Part shown: positions 8,197-14,437 of the stretch, one piece after another
Layout of the letters: each line of letters begins with the position of its first letter
Position numbering within the stretch: the stretch's first letter is position 1
NCBI GenBank assembly: GCA_017609645.1
Contig: JAFCDQ010000001.1
Coordinates: 515,718-579,717 of the forward strand
DNA length: 64,000 bases
DNA from: Candidatus Woesearchaeota archaeon
GTDB lineage: Archaea; Nanobdellota; Nanobdellia; Woesearchaeales; ARS49
Reading direction: 5' to 3'
Notes under the pieces: model-generated
The model's input: only the letters and a program-made list of their open reading frames with translations
Databases searched by the model: none
What the model was told of the DNA's origin: nothing
Program-made: the position numbers and the translations under genes

Positions 8197-8829
8197 ATGA
8201 AAGGAATAATATTTGATTTTTGGGGTACACTGGTTGAAAACGGTACTTACAGTCCTATGAAGCAGACTTATAAGATGCTTAGAATAAGACTGCCATTTTC
8301 ACAATTTGTAGTTAAATTTGAAAAAATCTTCATGACAAAAACTTTTCAAAGCAAAGCAGAGTCTTTCAAAGAAGTATGCAAAGAATTTAATCTCAACTGT
8401 CCTGATTTTGTAATTGACAAATTAATAGGATTGTGGAATAAAAACATGCTTTTAGCACAACCTTATGACGAAACAGAAGAAGCTCTAAAAAAATTAAAAG
8501 AAAAAGGAATCAAACTAGCAATCGCAACAAACAATCCTGACCAAACAATAGAACTTGTACTGGAAAAATTCAACTTAAAACAATATTTTGACGTGATATT
8601 AATAAGCTGCAAAGAAGGCAAATTAAAAATAGACAAAGAATTTTATCAAAAAGCAGCAAAAAAACTAGGCCTGAAAAAAGAAGAAGTAATAATAGTTGGA
8701 GACAGCATACCAAGCGACATAAAAGGAGCAGAAAACGCAGGCATCAAAAGTATATTAGTTGACAGACGCAATACAAGAGATTTTGAAAATAAAATAACAG
8801 ACCTAAAACAATTATTAGAGGTGGAATAA
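8197..8829 (+). CDS. HAD-superfamily hydrolase
   Basis: 210 aa with the HAD motifs: I, FDFWGTL (nucleophile Asp near residue 7); II, AIATNNP; III, the Lys in KLKIDKEFYQKA; IV, VGDSIPSDIKGAENAGIK. The cap is an all-helical insert between motifs I and II (C1 type, phosphoglycolate phosphatase-like). Such enzymes remove phosphate from small metabolites through an Asp-phosphate intermediate; the substrate here is unknown. The ATG sits one base after tRNA-Ala(GGC), so the message probably begins at tRNA 3' processing and is essentially leaderless. It abuts the HIT gene. Confidence 0.88.
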   Translation: MKGIIFDFWGTLVENGTYSPMKQTYKMLRIRLPFSQFVVKFEKIFMTKTFQSKAESFKEVCKEFNLNCPDFVIDKLIGLWNKNMLLAQPYDETEEALKKLKEKGIKLAIATNNPDQTIELVLEKFNLKQYFDVILISCKEGKLKIDKEFYQKAAKKLGLKKEEVIIVGDSIPSDIKGAENAGIKSILVDRRNTRDFENKITDLKQLLEVE

Positions 8830-9222
8830 ATGGATTGTATTTTTTGCAAGGTTATAAAAAAAGAAATTCCAGCCAGCATTATTTTTGAAAATGATAATAT
8901 TCTGGCATTCTTAGACATAAACCCAGTCAATAAAGGACATGTGCTAGTTATTCCTAAGGCGCATTACGAAACTTATTTTGAAACACCTGATGAAATCTTA
9001 TCAGAAATGGCACCTATCCTCAAAAAGTTAGGTAAAGGTATTAAGAAAGCAACTAATTGTGATTTTTGTGTTATTAATGTATACGGCATAGATGTTCCAC
9101 ATTTGCATATTCACATAATTCCAAGATTTCATGATGACGGCTTAAGAGCATGGCCTGCTAAGAAATATGCAGATACAGAAGAATTGAACAAATTTAAAGA
9201 GTTGATTGTAGAGAGTTTGTGA
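8830..9222 (+). CDS. HIT-family nucleotide hydrolase/transferase
   Basis: 130 aa, the typical size of HIT proteins. N-terminal CIFCKVIKKEIPASIIFEND, then FLDINPVNKGHVLVIPKAHYE, and the histidine triad HLHIHIIPRF (about residues 92-101). HIT proteins hydrolyse nucleoside phosphoramidates or AMP-lysine adducts through the middle His. The start codon immediately follows the stop of the HAD gene (GTGGAATAAATGG), so the two are co-transcribed. The next ORF overlaps its stop. Confidence 0.92.
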   Translation: MDCIFCKVIKKEIPASIIFENDNILAFLDINPVNKGHVLVIPKAHYETYFETPDEILSEMAPILKKLGKGIKKATNCDFCVINVYGIDVPHLHIHIIPRFHDDGLRAWPAKKYADTEELNKFKELIVESL

Positions 9223-9467
9223 TGACAAAAAAATATTGGTGGATGGACATAAAAGATAAAACTATAATTAGTAAAACTAGATTTTGTCCTCCTCATCGTT
9301 GGCCTCATAAAATTATTTTCTTTGGCAAAAAGATTTGTGATGAACCCTGTCATTTTCATAAGAAAAAGTGGAGAATGTTTCATCACTGTAATTTCTGCAA
9401 AATTCTCAAATGTCCTAATTATAAGTATATGCTGAAAAAGTACAAAGAACATAATGATTCTAACTGA
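9222..9467 (+). CDS. small Cys/His-rich (probable zinc-binding) protein
   Basis: 81 aa, rich in Cys, His, Trp and Lys: CPPHRWPH, CDEPCHFHKK, FHHCNFCKILKCPNYK. The Cys/His clusters suggest one or two structural zinc or Fe-S sites. The ATG at 9222 overlaps the HIT stop by one base (TGATG); the track's GTG at 9219 is less likely. Third gene of the HAD-HIT unit. No family recognised. Confidence 0.6.
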   Translation: MTKKYWWMDIKDKTIISKTRFCPPHRWPHKIIFFGKKICDEPCHFHKKKWRMFHHCNFCKILKCPNYKYMLKKYKEHNDSN

Positions 9468-9482
9468 TTTAGACTAGAAAAA

Positions 9483-9491
9483 GATATAAAC
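9483..9491 (+). promoter_or_regulatory. TATA box for guaA
   Basis: GATATAAAC lies about 22-30 bases before the guaA ATG with no Shine-Dalgarno sequence between, as expected for a leaderless archaeal message. Confidence 0.5.
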
Positions 9492-9512
9492 TTATTATTT
9501 ATTCTTTATTCT

Positions 9513-11372
9513 ATGGGGGAAAAATTAGCCATTCTAGATTCTGGAGCACAATATGGCAAAGTCATTGATAGAAGAATTAGAGAATTAAATGTTGAGTCAG
9601 AGCTTCTTCCTCTGAACACTTCTTCTGAAAAATTAAAAGAATACAAAGCAATTATTATTCCTGGCGGTCCTGAAAGTGTTTACGATGAGAATGCCCCTGA
9701 ATTTAATCCTGAATTATTTAATTTAGGTATTCCTATTCTTGGCATTTGTTATGGAATGCATTTAATTAATTATACTGCAGGAGGCCAGATTAAAACGAAA
9801 GATATCAGGGAAGATGGTCAAGAATATATTTCAGTTGATATTTCTTCTAAATTATTCAAAGGTTTGAGTAAAACAGAAAAAGTTCTACTTACTCATGGAG
9901 ATAGTGTAGAGTTTGTTGCAGACGGTTTTGAGCTCACTGCGGAATCAGATGGTATTGTTGCAGCTATTGAAAATGAAGAGAAAAAAATATATGGAATACA
10001 ATTCCATCCAGAAGTTGATTTAACTGAAAATGGCAAGCAAGTTTTTCATAATTTTCTTTACAATATTGCTGGTTTTTCAGGAGATTATACTATGGAAAAC
10101 AGAGAAGAAATAGCAATTAAGTATCTTAAAGAACGTGTTGGTGATAAAAAAGTTCTTGTTTTAGTCAGCGGGGGTGTTGATTCTACAGTTCTGATAACTT
10201 TATTAAATAAAGCATTAGGTCCTGATAGAATTTATGCAATTCATATTGATAATGGTTACATGAGATTAAATGAAAGCCAAAAAGTCAAAAAAGCTTTAGA
10301 AGAACAAGGCTTAGACTTAACAGTCATCGAAGCTCAGGAAGATTTCTATTCAGCAACTACTATAATCAATGGTAAAGAAACAAAGCCTTTGAGGGAAACA
10401 ACTGCTCCTGAAGAAAAGAGAAAAATCATCGGCGATACTTTTATGAGAGTTGCTGAGAAAGCAATGAGAGATCTTAATTTAGATTGGTCTGAAGTTTATC
10501 TTGCTCAAGGAACTTTAAGGCCTGATTTGATTGAAAGCGCTTCAGCACTTGCAAGCGGCAAAGCAGATATCATTAAAACACACCATAATGATACAGAACT
10601 TGTTCGAGAATTAAGAAAAAAAGGCAGAATAATAGAACCTTTGAAAGATTATCATAAAGATGAAGTTAGAGTTCTTGGTTCAATGTTAGGATTGCCTGAT
10701 GAACTTGTTTGGAGACAGCCTTTTCCAGGTCCTGGCTTGGCGGTGAGAATTTTGTGTGCAGATGCACCATATATTACTGATGATTTTGACAGTATTAATG
10801 AAAAATTGAAAGATTTCAATACTTCTAATATCTTTGCTACTCTGCTGCCTGTAAGAACTGTCGGTGTTCAAGGCGATGGCAGATCTTATAGTTACCTTGC
10901 CGCTTTGTATGGAGAGAAAGATTGGGAAGAATTATTCAGAATTGCTAAAGAAATTCCTAAAAAGATTCATTCTATCAACAGAATTGTTTATCTTTTTGGT
11001 GATGATATTAAAGAGCCTGTGAAAGAGATAACTGAAACTTATCCTACTGAAGATGTGATAAAACAATTACAGCAAGCTGATGATATTGTTAATAATGTTT
11101 TATTTGAATATGATTTAATGAAAAAATTAAGTCAAGTTCCTGTGCTTTCTTTTCCTGTGAATTTTGGAATTCCTAATGCAAGATCTATTGGAATAAGAAC
11201 AATAGTTACTAAGGATTTCATGACAGGTTATGTAGCTAGGCCTGGAATAGATATTCCTGAATCTGCTCTTGATAAAATAGTTGCTAAAATCTCGACCCAA
11301 GTTAAGCCTAAAGTTGCTAAAGTTGCTTATGATCTCGCTCCTAAGCCTCCTTCTACAATAGAATGGGAGTGA
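9513..11372 (+). CDS. guaA: GMP synthase (glutamine-hydrolysing), fused long form
   Basis: 619 aa. The class I glutaminase domain comes first (GGPESVYDENAP; nucleophile Cys in GICYGMHL, about 78; HPEV, about 164), then the ATP-pyrophosphatase domain with P-loop SGGVDST (about 218) and QPFPGPGLAVRIL, then a C-terminal dimerisation region that is longer than in the usual ~520-aa bacterial enzyme. It converts XMP, glutamine and ATP to GMP. Many archaea encode the two halves as separate genes; here they are fused, with a size and C-terminal insertion closer to the long bacterial/eukaryotic form. Single gene with its own TATA box. Confidence 0.95.
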   Translation: MGEKLAILDSGAQYGKVIDRRIRELNVESELLPLNTSSEKLKEYKAIIIPGGPESVYDENAPEFNPELFNLGIPILGICYGMHLINYTAGGQIKTKDIREDGQEYISVDISSKLFKGLSKTEKVLLTHGDSVEFVADGFELTAESDGIVAAIENEEKKIYGIQFHPEVDLTENGKQVFHNFLYNIAGFSGDYTMENREEIAIKYLKERVGDKKVLVLVSGGVDSTVLITLLNKALGPDRIYAIHIDNGYMRLNESQKVKKALEEQGLDLTVIEAQEDFYSATTIINGKETKPLRETTAPEEKRKIIGDTFMRVAEKAMRDLNLDWSEVYLAQGTLRPDLIESASALASGKADIIKTHHNDTELVRELRKKGRIIEPLKDYHKDEVRVLGSMLGLPDELVWRQPFPGPGLAVRILCADAPYITDDFDSINEKLKDFNTSNIFATLLPVRTVGVQGDGRSYSYLAALYGEKDWEELFRIAKEIPKKIHSINRIVYLFGDDIKEPVKEITETYPTEDVIKQLQQADDIVNNVLFEYDLMKKLSQVPVLSFPVNFGIPNARSIGIRTIVTKDFMTGYVARPGIDIPESALDKIVAKISTQVKPKVAKVAYDLAPKPPSTIEWE

Positions 11373-11419
11373 TTTTACGTTACATTTTTAAAAGCTGAGC
11401 CTCCTTTCTAGAATTAACG

Positions 11420-11550
11420 CCGCTGTAGCTCAGTCTGGTTAGAGCGCCACATCATAAATGAGGCGAGGCTCATAGCTCTCTGGAAGCTAGACCTTCTACT
11501 TGAGAAGGAGATACGTGGAGGTTCACGGGTTCAAATCCCGTCAGCGGCAT
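11420..11550 (+). tRNA. tRNA-Met (anticodon CAT) with intron of about 57 nt
   Basis: Acceptor GCCGCTG/CAGCGGC pairs perfectly; discriminator A. D arm is GCTC...GAGC, T arm ACGGG TTCAAAT CCCGT. The anticodon region is CCAC-ATCATA...C-GTGG, giving anticodon CAT (11454-11456) with an insertion of about 57 bases inside the loop (approximately 11458-11514). The intron has its own hairpin CCTTCT ACTTG AGAAGG. Exact splice points are uncertain, since a canonical bulge-helix-bulge is not obvious and base 27 is mismatched. Isotype is read from the only T33-anchored triplet. Confidence 0.72.
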
Positions 11551-11628
11551 TAGTTCTGTAATTCTTTTGACATGTCACTTTAGTGGCTTGTCCTGGCTTT
11601 AGCCAGGTGACAATCCCGCCGGCGGCAT
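11551..11628 (+). repeat. tRNA-Met 3'-end duplication with intervening hairpin
   Basis: Downstream of tRNA-Met, CAATCCCGCCGGCGGCAT (11611-11628) repeats the tRNA's AAATCCCGTCAGCGGCAT end with about three differences. It is preceded by a perfect hairpin, CCTGGC TTTA GCCAGG (11592-11607), flanked by a further GTCAC/GTGAC pair. The arrangement matches that behind tRNA-Ala(CGC). Confidence 0.5.
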
Positions 11629-11663
11629 AACCTTTAAAAACAGCCTCATTTTAGCTTTATTGT

Positions 11664-12071
11664 ATGGTTTGGTCTCTTATATTATCATATCTAATTGTAA
11701 TCATTATTTTGTTTTATGCGGGTTTTAATTTTCAAATAAAGAACTTCCTGATTAGAAAACAATCTTTTAGTTGTAAAAGATGCGGTAGATGCTGCAAACT
11801 TTTATTAAAACTTAATGAAGAAGATATTGAAAGAATTAAAACAAAAGGCCATAAGGATTTTCATGTTGTTAAAAAAGGAAAGTGTTGTATGAAAAGAATT
11901 AATGACTATTGTATTTTTTTAAAACTTAATAAAGGCATTTGTAGTTGTTCAATTTATGAGTATCGCCCTAAAATATGCAAAAAGTTCCCTAAGCTTAAAT
12001 CTTTTGGCAAGGCTGTTTATGATCACAGATGTAATGCGTTCAAACGCCCAAGATTTCTTAGACTATTTTAA
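11664..12071 (+). CDS. YkgJ-like CxxCxxCC cysteine-cluster membrane protein
   Basis: 135 aa. One N-terminal membrane segment (LILSYLIVIIILFYAGF) is followed by CKRCGRCC and later CCMKRINDYCIFL...CSCSIYEYRPKICKKFP, which matches the YkgJ family pattern (CxxCxxCC, then C..Y..RP..C..F). These proteins are predicted to bind zinc or iron-sulfur clusters; their function is not established. A TATA-like CTTTAAAAACA lies about 25-35 bases upstream of the ATG. It stands just before the tRNA-Ser complex. Confidence 0.8.
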   Translation: MVWSLILSYLIVIIILFYAGFNFQIKNFLIRKQSFSCKRCGRCCKLLLKLNEEDIERIKTKGHKDFHVVKKGKCCMKRINDYCIFLKLNKGICSCSIYEYRPKICKKFPKLKSFGKAVYDHRCNAFKRPRFLRLF

Positions 12072-12077
12072 CCTAAA

Positions 12078-12087
12078 CTTTAAAAAC
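12078..12087 (+). promoter_or_regulatory. TATA box upstream of the tRNA-Ser complex
   Basis: CTTTAAAAAC lies 25-34 bases before GCCGACG at 12112, the usual distance for tRNA promoters here. No comparable box is seen before the complete inner tRNA at 12312, so the whole complex may be read from this promoter. Confidence 0.45.
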
Positions 12088-12111
12088 CCTGAACTATTCC
12101 TTACAATTATT

Positions 12112-12238
12112 GCCGACGTCGCATACACAAAAATCCCTTTCGTGATTTTTGGTCGCGACTTCATCACTCACGATGTTCGTGCCGCAGTCGCATAATCTGG
12201 TATTGCGCTGGTCTTGAAAACCAGTTTCCGCAAGGATA
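12112..12238 (+). other. 5' part of an outer, interrupted tRNA-Ser(UGA)
   Basis: GCCGACGTCGCAT (12112-12124) equals the first 13 bases of the complete tRNA-Ser at 12312. After a structured 69-base stretch (12125-12193, with the 8-bp hairpin CAAAAATC/GATTTTTG) the tRNA body resumes: AATCTGGTATTGC, anticodon stem CTGGT/ACCAG with loop CTTGAAA (UGA, no intron), variable arm TTTCCGCAAGGATA. The T arm and 3' acceptor are missing here but occur intact at 12454-12481. It is either a decayed duplicate or the 5' exons of a tRNA with non-canonical introns. Confidence 0.55.
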
Positions 12239-12241
12239 CAA

Positions 12242-12304
12242 GGAAATGCTAAGCATTTCCTGTACACAAAATCAAAGATTTTGTTATACAAGAAAAAATC
12301 CACT
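12242..12304 (+). repeat. hairpin and left arm of inverted repeat flanking tRNA-Ser
   Basis: Contains the perfect hairpin GGAAATGC TAA GCATTTCC (12242-12260), then the left arm, about 12262-12304, ending GAAAAAATCCACT and including the palindrome ACAAAATC AAA GATTTTGT. The right arm is 12413-12456. The arms match as reverse complements over about 40 bases with few differences. Confidence 0.7.
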
Positions 12305-12311
12305 AAACAAA

Positions 12312-12408
12312 GCCGACGTCGCATAATCTGGTATTGCGCCGGTCTTGAATTATAAACAAGCTAACCGGTTTCCGCAAGGATATCCCGGTTCAAATCCGGG
12401 CGTCGGCG
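12312..12408 (+). tRNA. tRNA-Ser (anticodon TGA) with 13-nt intron
   Basis: Complete class II tRNA: acceptor GCCGACG/CGTCGGC, discriminator G, D arm with GG, anticodon stem CCGGT/ACCGG, anticodon TGA (12346-12348), variable arm TTTCCGCAAGGATAT, T arm CCCGG TTCAAAT CCGGG. A 13-base intron (about 12350-12362) lies between positions 37 and 38. CTTG in the loop pairs with CAAG in the intron, with a 3-base bulge before the 3' exon, a relaxed bulge-helix-loop site for the splicing endonuclease. Confidence 0.92.
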
Positions 12409-12412
12409 TCAC

Positions 12413-12456
12413 AGGTGGATTTTTTTCTGTATACAAAATCAAAGATTTTGTTGTAT
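12413..12456 (+). repeat. right arm of inverted repeat flanking tRNA-Ser
   Basis: AGGTGGATTTTTTTCTG followed by TATACAAAATCAAAGATTTTGTTGTAT. It is the reverse complement of the arm at 12262-12304 and carries a second copy of the same 19-base palindrome. The two arms enclose the complete tRNA-Ser. Confidence 0.7.
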
Positions 12457-12481
12457 CCCGGTTCAAATCCGGGCGTCGGCG
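12454..12481 (+). other. 3' part of the outer tRNA-Ser(UGA)
   Basis: These 28 bases, running from the end of the variable arm through the T arm and 3' acceptor to discriminator G, are identical to 12381-12408 of the complete tRNA. The acceptor strand CGTCGGC pairs perfectly with GCCGACG at 12112. Its start GTATCC is the reverse complement of GGATAC at the end of the outer 5' part, so the two halves can be brought together by the inverted repeat. Confidence 0.6.
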
Positions 12482-12503
12482 TATTTTTCATTTAGGGGGT
12501 AAA

Positions 12504-13118
12504 ATGCAAAAACTAACAAAAGAAATTGCTTTAAATTATTTAACAGAAGCATCTAAATTAAATCCAGGGCCTTGGGTTGAACACTCAAAATATGTAGCTC
12601 AAGCAGCAAGAAATATTGCTAAAAAATTAAAACTAGATTATGAAAAAGCTGAAATATTTGGTTTAATTCATGATGTAGGCAGAAGATTTGGAAAAACACA
12701 TATGAAACACACCATAGATGGATATCATTTTTTTATAAAAGAAGGTTTTCCCGACGCAGCAAAAATATGTTTAACACATTCTTTTCCAGCAAAAAGTATA
12801 GGAGATTATGCGGGAAAAAGAGATTGTTCTGAGAAAGATCACAAATTTATGAAAGATTTTATCAGTAAAACTGAATATGACATTTATGATAGATTAATCC
12901 AACTATGCGATTCCTTAGCACTTCCTTCAGGTTTTACAATAGTTGAAAGAAGATTAATTGATGTTGCAATAAGAAAAGGCATAAATGAAAACAGTGTTAA
13001 CCGTTGGAAGGCTTATTTAGAAATACAAAAAGACATTGAAAAAAAAATAGGGTGTTCAGTTTATTCATTGCTGCCAGGGATTGAGGAGAACCTTAAGAAA
13101 CCCATAGATTATTTGTAA
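12504..13118 (+). CDS. HD-domain hydrolase
   Basis: 204 aa from ATG 12504, which has an AGGGGGT Shine-Dalgarno sequence just upstream; the track's start at 12345 runs back through tRNA-Ser and is not credible. HD residues: H in WVEHSKYVAQAA, HD in GLIHDVGRRFGKTH, H in CLTHSF, D in QLCDSLALPSG. This is the HD phosphohydrolase fold; the substrate is unknown. It is followed 15 bases later by an unrelated conserved-looking ORF on the same strand, likely one transcript. Confidence 0.82.
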   Translation: MQKLTKEIALNYLTEASKLNPGPWVEHSKYVAQAARNIAKKLKLDYEKAEIFGLIHDVGRRFGKTHMKHTIDGYHFFIKEGFPDAAKICLTHSFPAKSIGDYAGKRDCSEKDHKFMKDFISKTEYDIYDRLIQLCDSLALPSGFTIVERRLIDVAIRKGINENSVNRWKAYLEIQKDIEKKIGCSVYSLLPGIEENLKKPIDYL

Positions 13119-13133
13119 AATATTTTTTCCAAA

Positions 13134-13727
13134 ATGATTTTCAAAAAACCAAAATTCACTCTTGATAATGATTTTCTTAAAGATAAATTATATGAGGATT
13201 CTTTGCTAGGTTTCAATGTTTTAAAGAAATCCGACATTACTTTAAACAAAAAAGAACTGACTTTATTTTATCCAGGCGCTGCAAATGACATAATAAGACC
13301 TTTGTTACTGCTTGATGCGCTTGCTAATTTCAAACAAGCAACTATCATTCTTGCTGATACTCACTTAAATTCAAATTCTGTTTTAGAAATGATGCAAAAC
13401 CTGACAAACATTAAAAAATTCAAGAAAAAAAATAATTCTCTAACTTTCAAATTCAAAAATAAAGAAATTAATTTTGTTTTCAAAGAATGTGATATTTTAA
13501 AAAGTGAAATTCCTGAGTTTGACATTTATTTTGAAAGAGCATTTCAACTATTCAGAAAAGATGCAAAAGAATTCATTCCAAAAATAATCGCAAAAGCAAA
13601 TAAAGATGCTTTGTTGATATCAGATTACCTTGATTTTAAAGATGAAACATTAAAAAAAATAAATTTTCCTAAAGAATTAAATTATATTGGTTTTTACAAA
13701 AAATCAGGAGTATTAAGAAAACTTTGA
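13134..13727 (+). CDS. hypothetical protein (possible Rossmann/methyltransferase-like)
   Basis: 197 aa, no signal peptide or membrane segment. The stretch LTLFYPGAANDIIRPLLLLDAL followed by ATIILADTH recalls a nucleotide- or SAM-binding beta-alpha-beta unit, but no definite motif is present, so this is only a suggestion. It lies 15 bases after the HD gene on the same strand and converges with the next HD gene, overlapping by 15 bases. Confidence 0.55.
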   Translation: MIFKKPKFTLDNDFLKDKLYEDSLLGFNVLKKSDITLNKKELTLFYPGAANDIIRPLLLLDALANFKQATIILADTHLNSNSVLEMMQNLTNIKKFKKKNNSLTFKFKNKEINFVFKECDILKSEIPEFDIYFERAFQLFRKDAKEFIPKIIAKANKDALLISDYLDFKDETLKKINFPKELNYIGFYKKSGVLRKL

Positions 13728-14204
13728 ATGCCATTCCTCAAACTTTTTTACGTTTTCTTCACCATATTTACTTAATCTTTTTTTAATTTCTTCAACATCT
13801 CTAAAACCATTTGATTTAGAATGAAACAAATCAGCATAAGCAACAATCTCTTCTTCAATAGTTAAAGGAATCATATCTTTTTTAGGAAGGGGCAAATTTT
13901 GTTTCTCAACATCTTCTTTTGTCAAACCAACACCAATATGTCTCTCACATACTAAAGCATGTTTTGGCAGACCTTCTTTTTCCAGGATTTCTTTTCCTTT
14001 AATGCCATGCAAGATATATTTTCCTTCTCCTGTAACTCCAATATCATGCAATAAAGCAGCTTCTCTGACAAATTCAACATCTGCGCCAACTTTTTTAGCA
14101 ATCTCAACAGCTTTTTTAGCAACTGCTTTACTATGTTCTAATAAAATCTTAAATTCTTCAGAATCTTTGTCATGATATTTCTCAAGCAGTGCTATTGGGT
14201 CCAT
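13713..14204 (-). CDS. HDIG-type HD-domain protein (TIGR00295-like)
   Basis: 163 aa with H in LLEHSKAVAKKAVEIA, the HDIG core in AALLHDIGVTG, H in YILHGIKG, H in CERHIGVGL and D in AYADLFHSK. The size and the RHIGVGL stretch resemble the archaeal HD family annotated TIGR00295. Predicted metal-dependent phosphohydrolase; substrate unknown. Third HD protein of this region. Confidence 0.82.
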   Translation of the reverse strand: MDPIALLEKYHDKDSEEFKILLEHSKAVAKKAVEIAKKVGADVEFVREAALLHDIGVTGEGKYILHGIKGKEILEKEGLPKHALVCERHIGVGLTKEDVEKQNLPLPKKDMIPLTIEEEIVAYADLFHSKSNGFRDVEEIKKRLSKYGEENVKKFEEWHSKFS

Positions 14205-14231
14205 AAGTCAATAGAAAAAGCTGAATTGTTT

Positions 14232-14429
14232 TTATAGGTTTCTAAGTTTAGGATTATGATGAGCAGGCGGATAATATTCCATGTCATTTGCATGACCAAA
14301 ATGATATGGGTTACCTTCGGACACTATTTTTTTTATCTCTGCTTTTGAATATGAACAATATTTTATTTTAGCAATAATATTTTGTTCTCGATCTTTTTTA
14401 TCTATTCCTTTGGATTTTTCTTGACTCAT
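14232..14429 (-). CDS. small hypothetical protein
   Basis: 65 aa, Lys-rich, with a His/Tyr/Pro-rich C-terminal half (YHFGHANDMEYYPPAHHNPKL). It lies 8 bases after the 203-aa ORF on the same strand, so the pair is probably co-transcribed. No family recognised. Confidence 0.45.
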   Translation of the reverse strand: MSQEKSKGIDKKDREQNIIAKIKYCSYSKAEIKKIVSEGNPYHFGHANDMEYYPPAHHNPKLRNL

Positions 14430-14437
14430 TTTTCTAT

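Noticed and set aside
12181-12238. Calling the outer 5' tRNA-Ser part a functional independent tRNA
   Set aside because: No T arm or 3' acceptor follows directly; treated as part of the composite locus.
12094-12324. 76-aa minus-strand ORF over the tRNA-Ser complex
   Set aside because: Lies across tRNA fragments and hairpins; translation has no protein-like pattern.
12345-12503. Upstream extension of the HD gene in the ORF track
   Set aside because: It reads through the tRNA-Ser; ATG 12504 has a good ribosome-binding site.
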